This document shows positions 36,362-46,722 of a stretch of 64,000 nucleotides of DNA, piece after piece (position 1 is the stretch's first letter; each line of letters starts with the position of its first letter). Both the position numbers and the translations under genes were made by a program. The notes under the pieces were generated by a model, which was given only the letters and a program-made list of their open reading frames with translations, did no database searches and was not told the DNA's origin. This DNA comes from Olleya sp. Bg11-27 (GTDB lineage Bacteria > Bacteroidota > Bacteroidia > Flavobacteriales > Flavobacteriaceae). Location: positions 124,001-188,000 of the forward strand of contig NZ_CP025117.1 in NCBI RefSeq assembly GCF_002831645.1. Direction: 5' to 3'.

Positions 36362-37171
36362 TTAGTATTTCACTTCAAAAACTATAGGCAAAGAATATAA
36401 GACAGATACAGGTTCTCCTCCTTGTTCCCCTGGTTTCATTTGGGGTACATTACCAACAACACTATTAGCTTCTTTTTCTAATGCTTTATGCGGTGCACGT
36501 GTACTTATAATTTCTACAATTCCAAATTTATTAATCCTGAAATTAACATAAATACGTTGAATACCTTCTTTTAAACCTAATTCCATTCCTAAGTTTCTAT
36601 CAAATTTATTCTTGATTAATTTTGATAATTTCTCCGACATACACTTTCTGCGTTTATCGTTACTATTAGCGCTTTCACAACCTGGGTAAACTGGCACCAT
36701 TTCGACAAAATTAACATGGATTTCTTCTTTAGGTTTAACTACATTCAAAGCACTTTCGTCGAATGGAGCTTTAACATCCTTAGGTTTTAGCGGCGTAAAC
36801 ACTTCTGACTCCAATTTATCCATAGTTGTTTTTTCTTCTGGAGTCTCATCAGGAACAACCTTAACATTATCAATTTTAACCGGTTGTTTTTTTAAAGGCT
36901 CTGAAGTTTCTAAAGCATTTGCCTCCATTATAAAATTGGGAGCAAACATATAGTCCGTTTCAACTTCCACCTTTGCTGTCTCAGGAATTTTAAAATCATT
37001 GGATTCAAAACGCATTTCTAAAGCACCGTAAGCAGCAAGTAAGCACATAATTAAACCTATTTGAAAATAAAGCGCTGTATTTTTCTGCAAATTCGCTTCG
37101 TGTTTTTGTGATTTACGCATGTTTTTATCGTCTTCATGATTAAAATCGCAGTTTTGGTTTGGAGTTTTCAT
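36362..37171 (-). CDS. TonB-like energy transducer
   Basis: 269 residues. A cytosolic N-terminus (about 1-32), one membrane helix (about 33-50), a charged periplasmic linker with Pro and Lys, and a TonB C-terminal domain (about 155-269) starting 'VEMVPVYPGCESANSNDKRR' and ending 'SVLYSLPIVFEVKY'. TonB proteins carry proton-motive force to outer membrane transporters. Its C-terminal domain has the Bacteroidota 'VPVYPGCE...KCMSEKL' pattern shared with the next gene. It is framed by terminators on both sides. Confidence 0.88.
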   Translation of the reverse strand: MKTPNQNCDFNHEDDKNMRKSQKHEANLQKNTALYFQIGLIMCLLAAYGALEMRFESNDFKIPETAKVEVETDYMFAPNFIMEANALETSEPLKKQPVKIDNVKVVPDETPEEKTTMDKLESEVFTPLKPKDVKAPFDESALNVVKPKEEIHVNFVEMVPVYPGCESANSNDKRRKCMSEKLSKLIKNKFDRNLGMELGLKEGIQRIYVNFRINKFGIVEIISTRAPHKALEKEANSVVGNVPQMKPGEQGGEPVSVLYSLPIVFEVKY

Positions 37172-37227
37172 AAGATTTATAGTTTAAGTATTAATATTAT
37201 GAATAATTAACAAAAAGCATACCAAAA

Positions 37228-37263
37228 CAAAAATCCCGATACAAAAATGTAACGGGATTTTTA
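37228..37263. terminator. Intrinsic terminator between the two tonB-like genes
   Basis: Stem AAAAATCCCG / CGGGATTTTT extended by a few more pairs with one mismatch, short A-rich loop, T-run. It separates the two paralogous genes. Confidence 0.87.
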
Positions 37264-37281
37264 ATCTATATGGAAATATGT

Positions 37282-38007
37282 TTACTCTACTTTAAAAGTA
37301 ATAGGTAAACCGTAAGGTACATTTACAGCCTTCCCTCTTTGTCTACCAGGTTTCATTTTTGGTAACTTAGCAATAATACGCTTAGCTTCTTGCTCTAACT
37401 TAGGGTGTGGTGCTCTTGCTTGAATATTAACAATATTACCATTCTTATCAATCTTAAACCCTACATTAATTCTTTTAACACCGCTATCAAGACCTAAATC
37501 CTGAGCTAAATCTGCGTTAAAATTCTTTCTTACAAATTTCCCAATCTTTTCAGACATACATTTTTTCTTCGCACTATTGTTTCCTGCACCTTCACATCCT
37601 GGATATACTGGTACGTTTTCAATAATTGAAAAAGGAACATCTATATCTTCCTCAACTTCTTCAACTTCTACATCAGCAACTTCAATCTCTACAACTTCTT
37701 CTTGTGTAGTTTCAGTAGACTCAATAATTGTTTCTTCAACATCCTCTTCATCTTCAACGACCTCAATAACTTCTGGAGCTGCAGGTGGTGGTGGTGGTGG
37801 TGGTGGTGTGTTTAATATCTCTGTAATTGGCACATCATCCTCATCATTCTCATCAAATTGCAACATTCCTATGTCAATCTCCGACTTATCTGTTGTCGTA
37901 TAATTAAGTGTAACGTACGATAAAAAAAGCATTAATGCTAATCCTACTGCAACGTAAAGCGAACTGTTACGTCCTACATTTGCTTTGGTATTTTTCTTAG
38001 ATTCCAT
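37282..38007 (-). CDS. TonB-like energy transducer with polyproline linker
   Basis: 241 residues. Membrane helix at about 13-32, a run of eight Pro (about residue 68), a long acidic Glu/Val-rich linker (about 80-125), then a TonB C-terminal domain ('ENVPVYPGCEGAGNNSAKKK' to 'YGLPITFKVE'). The rigid Pro/acidic linker spans the periplasm. A paralogue of the next gene; both show the same 'PVYPGCE' and 'KCMSEK' signatures. Upstream is the VanZ-like gene. Confidence 0.9.
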   Translation of the reverse strand: MESKKNTKANVGRNSSLYVAVGLALMLFLSYVTLNYTTTDKSEIDIGMLQFDENDEDDVPITEILNTPPPPPPPPAAPEVIEVVEDEEDVEETIIESTETTQEEVVEIEVADVEVEEVEEDIDVPFSIIENVPVYPGCEGAGNNSAKKKCMSEKIGKFVRKNFNADLAQDLGLDSGVKRINVGFKIDKNGNIVNIQARAPHPKLEQEAKRIIAKLPKMKPGRQRGKAVNVPYGLPITFKVE

Positions 38008-38064
38008 ATCTTTTTTATTTACTGAATGCTAAAATAACTATTTATTTGTTAAAAAAACAAGCTA

Positions 38065-38439
38065 TTAGTCGTTTTTAACTTTCCTTAATGTTAGTAAATT
38101 AATTATAAACACTGCTATAACCGCTCCTATAACATTGGCTATAACGTCTTTATAATCTGCCTGCCTACTCTCTGTAAGTACCTGTTGTAATATTTCAATT
38201 AGTATGCCAAACACTACTGATCCAATAAAAGCTCTTTTTAAAGCTTCTATTTTACTTTTATTATAAAAATAATAAAACGTCAAAAACCAGACACTAGTAA
38301 ATAGTACATGTGCAAAAGCATGAATAACTTTGTCATTACCATGGGATAAATCTACAGCATTATTAATATTTATAAGACTTACCGTCATTAATAAAGCACT
38401 ATATCCACAACTTACAAGTAATAAAAGTTTATGCACCAA
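38065..38439 (-). CDS. VanZ-like family membrane protein
   Basis: 124 residues with four membrane helices; '[20 protein letters not shown]' and '[21 protein letters not shown]' are VanZ-like family motifs. Function in this family is unclear outside glycopeptide resistance. Its start overlaps the end of gcvH by 11 bp, so it is translationally coupled. The gcvH-vanZ pairing beside sprA is, as far as I recall, common in flavobacteria. Confidence 0.85.
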   Translation of the reverse strand: MVHKLLLLVSCGYSALLMTVSLININNAVDLSHGNDKVIHAFAHVLFTSVWFLTFYYFYNKSKIEALKRAFIGSVVFGILIEILQQVLTESRQADYKDVIANVIGAVIAVFIINLLTLRKVKND

Positions 38440-38809
38440 TAAGCGCTTTGTAATCTTCAGCCGACAATAAGTTATCCAAATGAGATAGATCTGCTACTTT
38501 AACTTTTACCATCCAACCTTCTCCGTAAGGATCTGTATTTACTTTTTCTGGCTCATCTTCCAAAGCTTCATTAAAAGCAACAATCTCTCCTGAAACAGGT
38601 AAAAACAAGTCTGAGACAGTCTTTACAGCCTCAACCGTACCAAAAACTTCGTCTGCATCCAGAGTTTCATCTAAAGTCTCTACTTCTACGTAAACGATGT
38701 CTCCTAATTCACTTTGAGCAAAATCTGTGATTCCAACTGTAATTTGGTCTCCTTCTACTTTAATCCACTCGTGGTCCTTAGTGTATTTTAAATCTGATGG
38801 TATGTTCAT
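38429..38809 (-). CDS. gcvH: Glycine cleavage system H protein
   Basis: 126 residues, usual length. The lipoyl-lysine motif is intact: '[20 protein letters not shown]', with Lys in EAVKTVSD. It carries the aminomethyl group between the P, T and L proteins of glycine cleavage in the cytosol. The partner genes are not in this window. A well-formed promoter lies just upstream. Confidence 0.96.
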   Translation of the reverse strand: MNIPSDLKYTKDHEWIKVEGDQITVGITDFAQSELGDIVYVEVETLDETLDADEVFGTVEAVKTVSDLFLPVSGEIVAFNEALEDEPEKVNTDPYGEGWMVKVKVADLSHLDNLLSAEDYKALIGA

Positions 38810-38832
38810 TATATATTTTATTTATTGAATTA

Positions 38833-38863
38833 CAAATGTATTTAAATGAACCTTAAATTCAAA
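38833..38863 (-). promoter_or_regulatory. Bacteroidota-type promoter of gcvH
   Basis: Minus strand TTTG, 19 bases, TACATTTG: an exact match to the TTTG / TAnnTTTG consensus, with the -7 element 24 bp before the gcvH start. Confidence 0.72.
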
Positions 38864-38873
38864 CAATCAAATG

Positions 38874-41800
38874 CTAATTTCCGAAATTATATCTTAAAGT
38901 TAACCCCGAACGAATGGTTGTTTGCGGAAATGCAGTAGATATTGCATATTCTGAAAATGTATAATCAAAATAAAACAGTCCAGTTAAATTTTTACTGAAG
39001 GCATATTCTGCATTATACTTAAGCCCCCAAATAGTTTGCCCGTTTGTAATTTGATTATTATCTAGATCTAAATAACGTATAATTGTTTTATTATCTCTAA
39101 CCGATACATCTGCAGACATTATTAAATCTGAAACGATTTTTGTCTTTGGCCCAGCTAATTTAGAATTTATAGTGACATCTTTAATACGATACCCTAAACC
39201 AACAACATATTCGTTACCCGAAATTTCTGTCATTAAATTATTATCAAAACTTAGTGATAGCATCCTATCTTTTCGCATTTCTAATAAAATTCTAACCGAA
39301 TTTTTCATTTCCATATCAAATCGAAATAACGGACTAAACATCTCTGTTAACGTCACACTACTATATAAATGTTCACTTTTAAAATTCCCCGCTTGATCTA
39401 AATCATCTGTAGGTTGCGAATCATAATCTAAACCATAATCAATTCCATCAAAATCTAAATTAGTTCTAAACTGACCAATACTGTAACTTGAACGATACCC
39501 ATGTGTTAAAGAGAAACGTTTAAATTTCTTTTTAAACCATTTCATTTTCATGAAACCAGAATATTTAATATCCCAATTGGGGATAGGTACATTTCTTAAG
39601 GCTCCCAATTTAGTTTTATTAGACTTCTGACCTGTGTAAGCACTAACAAAAGCTGGTAATAAAACTTGTTGACTTGTTTTCCCAAAACCTTTTGGATATC
39701 CATCAGCATCCACATCATTTGGATCTGATCCGTTTTGAGTTGCTAAACGTCTTGCAATCTCTAATCTATTTGTTCTAAAATCATCAAATGCTTGCGATCC
39801 TGTTTCATCACTTTTTCCAAATGCAGTTGGTAAGGTAAATGATGAGATACTAAAGTTTCCGTATGTATTTGGTGTCAACGATAAATACTCATTATTTTCG
39901 ATACGGTAATTTTCAGTATAGTTTTCTGCATAAGTTCTAAACCCAACTAAATCAATTTTAAAATCTTTAAAAGGTTCAAGGTTTGCAGATAAGTCTAATT
40001 GTTTCGTTTGGTTTGTTGTGTATTGCTGATTAAAATCCGGAAATGCTGTTAACCATCCATTTCTTGCAGCGACATCTCTAACATCACTCTGGCTACCTAA
40101 AGTATAACCCACCGTAGGTTTAGCTGTTCCTAAAAAGCCAGGAGTTTGTAAATACCCTGGTAAGTAGGTTCCATTAGTTTCACTATAAACTGCTTGTATC
40201 CTTTTTATTGAGGTTAATATACCTAATCCAATGTTACCAATTTTTGAACCAACACCCTTATCTTTCTTTTTGGTAACATCTTTGGATTTGTCTTTAGCTG
40301 TTGTTGGAGGGGCACTGCTTCTAGAACCTCTCGCCACTTTATTAGACTTTCTTTTTTTCTTAGTAGTAATACCTAAATATTTATACAACTTGTTCATATC
40401 CAGAGTCGAATTAATATTATGCGTATTACCGTTAGAAATAGTATTCCCTAAGTTATAAGTATTACCATCGTCCCCGACAAGATTACCGAATAAATCAGAT
40501 CCTTTTTGCCACTGGAATAATCCAGAATAAGAATAAGTCGCTTGAATAAAACTTAAGGTTGGTATTTTATTGAACGGTAATTCATAATTAATACCAATTT
40601 GTTGCTGTTGGCGATTTGGATCCCCAAAATCAAAAAAGCCATCCCAAACATCTAACAGCGGATCAGGTTCTCCATTAATAATATTATCCTTAAAATAATT
40701 TCTTATAATATTATTATTTGCTGAAGAATAACTGACTTGAAGCGACTTTGTCAAACTCCAATTAAGGTTATATTGATAATCAAACGTATAATTTCTTCGA
40801 TATAACTCCTCTAAACCAATGTTACCATCTGCTAAATCTATATCTCTAAATTTTTGACGATTAAATTGTCTATTTAAATCTGAATTAATTGCAATACTAG
40901 ATGGTAGTGCATTAAAATTTAAATCTTTTAAGAACTTCCAATATTTACCTGTAAATAAAGAATCATTTTTCTTAAAAGGTTCAATAATTTTAGGCTCAAA
41001 ATTGTAGCCATAATTGACACCCGTCCTAACTTGCTTATCAACTGATCTTTCTATTTCAAAATCACGATGTTCTAATTTATTATAAGAGTAATTTACGGTT
41101 AGATTTTCTACATCATAAAAACGAGGTTTAGCCTCTCCCGTTCTGACCTTTTTAACTCCTATAAAATTAATACTTTTTCGTTTAGTATATTCCTCTGACT
41201 GTTCAAGTATATTGTCTCTCTCTAAATCGTTTTCAGCTTCATCTAAGCGTGTATCTAATTCTATATCTTCATACTGTTGATCATATTTTGGTGTTACTAC
41301 TTCTACACCTTGCCCATAACTAAACGGAATTTTAATTCCCCATTTTTTAGGTAATAATTGACCCACATTTACATTTGTAATAACATCATATTGTTTTACA
41401 TCTTCTAGACTACGCTCACTTGGGCCTTGACTTACAGAACCAAATCCAGATGTACTCATTCTACCAGTAGCACTAACACTTGCAAAATCTGCCAATTGTG
41501 TATCAACAGTAACTATTGCTGCCCAACCTCCTTCGTTATCCAATTCCGACAAACGTAATTCGTTATACCAAATCTCTCCGCATTGTGAAACACTCGTTCC
41601 ATTTTTCACACCAACCATTAAGGTTCTTATATCTCCAAAATTTGGATTTCCTTTTATACCTACACGCTCTTGTCCTAAAACATGACCAGAAAACTCATCT
41701 GCAACAGGAACAAGATCAGACCCCACTACATCGTAAAAATCAGCTACTCCATCCGTCAATGTCTGATTACTAATACCTAAAGATTTTATACGTTGTAAAA

Positions 41801-44800
41801 CTTCTAGATCAATATTAATCTCATTGCCTTCAGGCCAATAAGCTTCAGCAGTTGCCCCACCATTATACACTTGTAATGGTATTTCTATTTGATAATAATT
41901 ATCTGTTAAATCATTACCCATCCTAATAAAACCAACTAGCTCATTATCGCCCAGTCCTGGTGTTTCTCCTTCTCTAGCGTGCATAAACATACGTAGCTTT
42001 TTATACTGACGCATATCTACACTAATATTTTTATACACTCCACGAGAATCTTTAGGCTTTAAGTCACACACGTCAACAACCAATGCTTGTTCGTTTTGAC
42101 TTACTATTGTATTGTTATTGTTTAATTGCTCGGGCACAACACTTGGAGGAGAAATATAGCTACCCTCATTTTCTTGTGTACTTACAGCTCCAACAGTAAA
42201 ATCTGTATCATCAAAATCCAAAGGTGTTGCTCCTCCGCTTAATGCCAACTGATAACGTCTCCAATCACTACGAACCAATTCTAATGACCCAAACCTTAAG
42301 GTTGTATTTTGCTCAAAATCGTTTAAATATAGTCTTGTAAATCTGATTGAACGCAAATCTGTAATTCCATTTACAACAAACTCGTCATCCGTACGAATAG
42401 GAATTCTAAATTGATACCATTTTGGATATACAGTATCACCATTTGGTAACTCTCTAGGGTTATTGTTGTCCGTTACATTTTTAGTATCAACAATATATTC
42501 GTTATCTAAGTTTAAAGAAGCTGGTGTTATTTCAACTTCATATTCAAAATAACTATCAATAGTATTCATTGTGTTATCTCTATTGACATCCTCTACATCT
42601 GGTTGCGTTGTAGACCCTCTATTTGTATCACTAAAAGTGTCAGGAGAATTTCCATCTAAACCATTATAAAGCTTATACCTTTCAAATAAGTTACCGTCCC
42701 CATTTAAATAATAATTATAGTTATCTTTTGCTGGATCTGCTAAACCTGCAAAACCTGAAGGAAAATTAGCGGCCTCTTCTCCATCATTATATCCATCAAA
42801 TCCGACATCTTGATTGGTACGTTCTTGACCCGTGGTATCAAACGCATAAATTAGCGCCTGATTTTGAGGCACTACCGATTGAAAATCGGTTGGTGTCAAC
42901 AAACTAATATTCCCATCCTGAGGAAGCCCATTCTCATATTGTTTACGACCATCTTTAAGTACATCCTCTGAGATATTACCTAAATTGATAAACAATTTCC
43001 CTCCTTGATTAGATGGGTTTTCTTGAAAAGGATCTTGCAACCAAAATTCGATATACTCAACATTAGCTTGTTCAAAATCTGTTGATGTAATTTGTCGTGT
43101 TACGCCACCCCAACTTGCTGCTGGATTGGAAATCGTTCCACTTTCTGTCCCTGGTTCAAAATTATAAGGTCCTCTCTCTTGTGGATAAAACGATAAATCT
43201 AAAGTATTTAATACTGATGTTTGACCTTGTGCAATATCTTGTTCTGGAAATAATTCATTAACAAATACTCTACTGGTGTATAAACTAGACATGTCATCAT
43301 CAGAAATTCCAGAAGGACGTTGACTACCGTAAAAAATAGGATCAATAGTATACCAGTTAAGCATTGCTCTACCATATCCATTTTCTATCCCATTATTATC
43401 CAATGACGTCGTGTTATTTACATTTAGGGGTCGACTTGAAAGACTCCACGATTGCGAAGATTTAAGATCAATTCCATTTTGTGTCCCCTCGAAATCATCG
43501 ATATAGGCAGTTGCTTCTCCGTTAAAATTTGTTCCTTTTGGAGCCCCTGGCAATAAGTATGCAAAGTCTCCTCTAACAGAAATATTAGAAGGTGCATCCG
43601 TATCAATATTTGGAAGTTTATTAACTAACCTAGATAAGAATGGTAATTCTGAAGAGTAATTAGCATTAAAACCAAGCATTGTATTATTGATTGGCTCACT
43701 ATTATAATTAGCTTTTTGTGTAATTGGTCTTTCATTTAGATTTAAATACGTTGCCCCAATTACAAACTTTTCATTAAACTGATGTTCTACATTTAATCCA
43801 GTATAACGCTTCGTTTGTTGTCCAAAAATTGAATTGTTTTCAGTAGACACTTCAATAGGTATATTAGATGCTTTTAAACCTTCGTCTATTATATAAACAC
43901 GCCCTAATTGATAATTTACAGTATAATCTTGACCCTCTACTAAAGTACGCCCTCCTGCAGTAACCTGAACGGATCCTCTTGGCACATTAAATCCTCCAAT
44001 AGGAATCCCGTCACCTCCCGAAGATTTATAACGTCCCTTTATTAAAAATTTATTCTTCTGTCCTTCATCTAAAGCTGCCGTTTTCGTCGCTTTATATAAT
44101 AAATCGTAAACGTATTTTTCTTGATTTGCATTAGCATAAGTATCTGCTTCATAATCTGTCGCATTGTTACCACTGTTGGCATCATTATCTAGAATATCAA
44201 ATAAATAACGTCCAAAAGGTTCTACTTTAGTAAACACTATTTTCCCATTAGCAGGTATTACTGTTATACCTGAGACAAAGTCAAAAAAGCCATCACCATT
44301 AGTTTGAGGATCATTATTGTAATTTAATTTATCAAAATTAAATAATCGCAATAATGTTGTTTGCTCAATTGGTTCACCATTAAAATCAACCCCAAATGGT
44401 GTTCCTTCTACAGGACTAATGTAATTAAGTGGTGCCGATTCGTTATAAAATATATTTAACTTAAAATCTTCTTGTGTTAATTGGTAGGCTCCGGTATCAT
44501 AGACGTTTTTCATCATTAAATCCCAGATAGGCTGAGAGACACTGGTGATACTACTTTTTAACAACTTTAATACTAATGCATTATTAGTCACATTTGTAAC
44601 ATCTCCATCACTATTAACATCAACATCTGTTGCACCAATACCATCGTTTGCAAATTCTCCGACTTGGAACACCTGACCTCCGACTGTATATTGATATGCT
44701 ACTGCTAAAACTTCGTCATTATTTAAACGTTGATTTAATGAGATGTAACCTAATTGTGTATTTAAAGTATACTCTTGCCCTTCTGTAAGTTTTCTAGTAT

Positions 44801-46076
44801 TTTCTTGTTTCGCAAAATCAAAACCTTCATTAAATCCTGAAATTGAAATTCCGTTTTGAACTGTAGCAATATCTCTTACTGCAACATTCAATTGCGATCC
44901 AGCATTACCAATATTGGTTGGATCCAATCCATTATTCCCGTTATCCGGAAACGCATTAGGCCCACCTGTAACAGCAACCCCTGAATTACCAATAACTCCT
45001 GTTTCTCCTAAATCCTGAAAAGCTACAAAGTTTCTTACATTTTCAGTACGATTAGTTCTGTTAGTTACCCAAGCTTCAATTCTAGTAATTTGAATATTAT
45101 TATTTATAAAGGGGTAATTTTCTAAAGCACTATCATAATTATTACGAAAGTATTGTGCTAAGAAAAAGTGACGGTTTTCATCATAATCTCTGATAAAAAA
45201 CTCGAACTCATCAACAGTACCACCACCTTCTGCAATGACTGATTTTGCATCAGAACGCTGGTCTGAAAACACACCCGTTATTGTTGTTTTACCAAATTTT
45301 AATTGCGTTTTAACTCCAAATAAACTTTGTGCTCCAGAAATTAAAGAGTTAGTTATCGGCATACTAACGTTACCAACTTCTATCTTTTGAATGATATCAT
45401 CTTCCGTAGGCGTATATTCTAACTTTATTAAATTCTGAAAGTCAAAAGTAGATTGTGTATCATAATTAGCTGTTACCTGCAATCTTGATCCCACTTTACC
45501 AAGCATACTTAAACTAATACGCTGATCAAAATCAAAAGAAAAATTTGTTCTATTTCTAGGAGAAAATGATGGATTATCTTGTTTAGTAAATAGAATTCCT
45601 AAATCCATCTCTACCGTACCTTGAGGTATAATTGAAATTGGACCTTCTCCAAAAATACTTTCAAAAAAACTGGAGTTAACATAAAACTCAGGGATTAAGT
45701 TTTTCTGAGCCTCTTCAGAACCTCCTTTTTTCCCATCGTAAGCATCAATTTTATCTTTGTAATACGATTTTTGATTTTGTCTTAAGACTAACGCTTGATA
45801 TTCTTTAGGCGTTAAAATTATTGGGTAATTTATATTGAATTTACCAACTGACTCTGTATAAATATAACGATCGGTTACCGGGTCATAAGTATATTTAGAC
45901 TCTATACTTGTCGGATTAGGCATATTAATCGTTCCTAAACTGAAACCCGTTTTGGTACTATCTTGCTCCGTTTCGTTTTCTTCCTGTCCAAAAGAAAGTG
46001 TTGACACTAGCAACGCAAATGCTGTTAGCAAAAAATGTTTAAGGGATTTATAAGAACTAAGTTGAGTTGTATTCAA
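38874..46076 (-). CDS. sprA: SprA, outer membrane translocon of the type IX secretion system
   Basis: 2400 residues, the expected size for SprA/Sov. Signal peptide region with 'HFLLTAFALLVSTLSFGQ'; the chain is dominated by beta strands of a very large barrel, with 'GFGSVSQGPSERSLEDVKQY'-type conserved segments and a C-terminal 'TTIRSGLTLRYNFGN' ending in an outer-membrane strand. SprA forms the 36-strand pore through which T9SS cargo crosses the outer membrane; it is required for gliding and adhesin export in flavobacteria. It starts 6 bp after ruvA, likely an operon ruvA-sprA. Confidence 0.96.
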   Translation of the reverse strand: MNTTQLSSYKSLKHFLLTAFALLVSTLSFGQEENETEQDSTKTGFSLGTINMPNPTSIESKYTYDPVTDRYIYTESVGKFNINYPIILTPKEYQALVLRQNQKSYYKDKIDAYDGKKGGSEEAQKNLIPEFYVNSSFFESIFGEGPISIIPQGTVEMDLGILFTKQDNPSFSPRNRTNFSFDFDQRISLSMLGKVGSRLQVTANYDTQSTFDFQNLIKLEYTPTEDDIIQKIEVGNVSMPITNSLISGAQSLFGVKTQLKFGKTTITGVFSDQRSDAKSVIAEGGGTVDEFEFFIRDYDENRHFFLAQYFRNNYDSALENYPFINNNIQITRIEAWVTNRTNRTENVRNFVAFQDLGETGVIGNSGVAVTGGPNAFPDNGNNGLDPTNIGNAGSQLNVAVRDIATVQNGISISGFNEGFDFAKQENTRKLTEGQEYTLNTQLGYISLNQRLNNDEVLAVAYQYTVGGQVFQVGEFANDGIGATDVDVNSDGDVTNVTNNALVLKLLKSSITSVSQPIWDLMMKNVYDTGAYQLTQEDFKLNIFYNESAPLNYISPVEGTPFGVDFNGEPIEQTTLLRLFNFDKLNYNNDPQTNGDGFFDFVSGITVIPANGKIVFTKVEPFGRYLFDILDNDANSGNNATDYEADTYANANQEKYVYDLLYKATKTAALDEGQKNKFLIKGRYKSSGGDGIPIGGFNVPRGSVQVTAGGRTLVEGQDYTVNYQLGRVYIIDEGLKASNIPIEVSTENNSIFGQQTKRYTGLNVEHQFNEKFVIGATYLNLNERPITQKANYNSEPINNTMLGFNANYSSELPFLSRLVNKLPNIDTDAPSNISVRGDFAYLLPGAPKGTNFNGEATAYIDDFEGTQNGIDLKSSQSWSLSSRPLNVNNTTSLDNNGIENGYGRAMLNWYTIDPIFYGSQRPSGISDDDMSSLYTSRVFVNELFPEQDIAQGQTSVLNTLDLSFYPQERGPYNFEPGTESGTISNPAASWGGVTRQITSTDFEQANVEYIEFWLQDPFQENPSNQGGKLFINLGNISEDVLKDGRKQYENGLPQDGNISLLTPTDFQSVVPQNQALIYAFDTTGQERTNQDVGFDGYNDGEEAANFPSGFAGLADPAKDNYNYYLNGDGNLFERYKLYNGLDGNSPDTFSDTNRGSTTQPDVEDVNRDNTMNTIDSYFEYEVEITPASLNLDNEYIVDTKNVTDNNNPRELPNGDTVYPKWYQFRIPIRTDDEFVVNGITDLRSIRFTRLYLNDFEQNTTLRFGSLELVRSDWRRYQLALSGGATPLDFDDTDFTVGAVSTQENEGSYISPPSVVPEQLNNNNTIVSQNEQALVVDVCDLKPKDSRGVYKNISVDMRQYKKLRMFMHAREGETPGLGDNELVGFIRMGNDLTDNYYQIEIPLQVYNGGATAEAYWPEGNEINIDLEVLQRIKSLGISNQTLTDGVADFYDVVGSDLVPVADEFSGHVLGQERVGIKGNPNFGDIRTLMVGVKNGTSVSQCGEIWYNELRLSELDNEGGWAAIVTVDTQLADFASVSATGRMSTSGFGSVSQGPSERSLEDVKQYDVITNVNVGQLLPKKWGIKIPFSYGQGVEVVTPKYDQQYEDIELDTRLDEAENDLERDNILEQSEEYTKRKSINFIGVKKVRTGEAKPRFYDVENLTVNYSYNKLEHRDFEIERSVDKQVRTGVNYGYNFEPKIIEPFKKNDSLFTGKYWKFLKDLNFNALPSSIAINSDLNRQFNRQKFRDIDLADGNIGLEELYRRNYTFDYQYNLNWSLTKSLQVSYSSANNNIIRNYFKDNIINGEPDPLLDVWDGFFDFGDPNRQQQQIGINYELPFNKIPTLSFIQATYSYSGLFQWQKGSDLFGNLVGDDGNTYNLGNTISNGNTHNINSTLDMNKLYKYLGITTKKKRKSNKVARGSRSSAPPTTAKDKSKDVTKKKDKGVGSKIGNIGLGILTSIKRIQAVYSETNGTYLPGYLQTPGFLGTAKPTVGYTLGSQSDVRDVAARNGWLTAFPDFNQQYTTNQTKQLDLSANLEPFKDFKIDLVGFRTYAENYTENYRIENNEYLSLTPNTYGNFSISSFTLPTAFGKSDETGSQAFDDFRTNRLEIARRLATQNGSDPNDVDADGYPKGFGKTSQQVLLPAFVSAYTGQKSNKTKLGALRNVPIPNWDIKYSGFMKMKWFKKKFKRFSLTHGYRSSYSIGQFRTNLDFDGIDYGLDYDSQPTDDLDQAGNFKSEHLYSSVTLTEMFSPLFRFDMEMKNSVRILLEMRKDRMLSLSFDNNLMTEISGNEYVVGLGYRIKDVTINSKLAGPKTKIVSDLIMSADVSVRDNKTIIRYLDLDNNQITNGQTIWGLKYNAEYAFSKNLTGLFYFDYTFSEYAISTAFPQTTIRSGLTLRYNFGN

Positions 46077-46082
46077 AATATA

Positions 46083-46664
46083 TTATAAATTTTTTAAGGC
46101 TAGTTTGATAATCGTTTCTACGTTAGCATCTGGTTGTGTCATAACAATTTTGTCCACGACTTTCTCGGCTTGTTTTTTAACAAATCCTAATACTTCTAAA
46201 GCAGATAACGCTTCATCTTTACTTGTATTGTTCTTAGTTACAGAAACTTCATCAATATCATAGATTTTAAGAATTTTATCTTTTAAATCTATAATCACAC
46301 GTTGCGCCGTTTTTATTCCGATACCTTTAATAGACTTAATTAAAGCGACATCCTCTATAGCGATACCTTCTCTAATCTGCTTAGGTGTTAAAGAAGACAA
46401 CATCGTACGTGCTGTGTTTGCTCCAATACCACTAACAGAAATAAGTAATCTAAATAATTCTCTCTCGGCCAATGATGCAAACCCATATAAAGTATGCGCA
46501 TCTTCTCTAATTTGAAGATGCGTATACAATTTTATTGCTTCTTGGTCTGGTATCTGTGAATACGTATGTAAGGAAATATTCAAGAAGTACCCGACTCCAT
46601 TACAATCAATAACGACATCTGTCGGACTTTTTTCTACTAATTTCCCTTGTATATGTGTAATCAT
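46083..46664 (-). CDS. ruvA: Holliday junction branch migration protein RuvA
   Basis: 193 residues. OB-fold domain I (about 1-62, 'MITHIQGKLVEKSPTDVVID'), two helix-hairpin-helix motifs ('ISVSGIGANTARTMLS' and 'SIKGIGIKTAQRVIIDLKDK'), and domain III at the C-terminus. RuvA tetramers bind four-way junctions and load RuvB. RuvB is encoded about 5 kb upstream on the same strand, not adjacent. Confidence 0.96.
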   Translation of the reverse strand: MITHIQGKLVEKSPTDVVIDCNGVGYFLNISLHTYSQIPDQEAIKLYTHLQIREDAHTLYGFASLAERELFRLLISVSGIGANTARTMLSSLTPKQIREGIAIEDVALIKSIKGIGIKTAQRVIIDLKDKILKIYDIDEVSVTKNNTSKDEALSALEVLGFVKKQAEKVVDKIVMTQPDANVETIIKLALKNL

Positions 46665-46686
46665 CAGTTTTTTACTATTAAGCTTC

Positions 46687-46714
46687 CAAATGTAAGAAAA
46701 TTATTTATATCAAA
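46687..46714 (-). promoter_or_regulatory. Probable promoter of ruvA-sprA
   Basis: Minus strand TTTG, 16 bases, TACATTTG, in the 58-bp gap between maeB and ruvA. The spacing is slightly short for the consensus. Confidence 0.55.
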
Positions 46715-46722
46715 TAATCCTT

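Noticed and set aside
37577-37903. Plus-strand frame of 108 codons rich in Ser/Thr/Gly
   Set aside because: It is the antisense of the acidic, Pro-rich linker of the TonB-like gene; the composition is a mirror of GAA/GTT and CCA/CCT codons.
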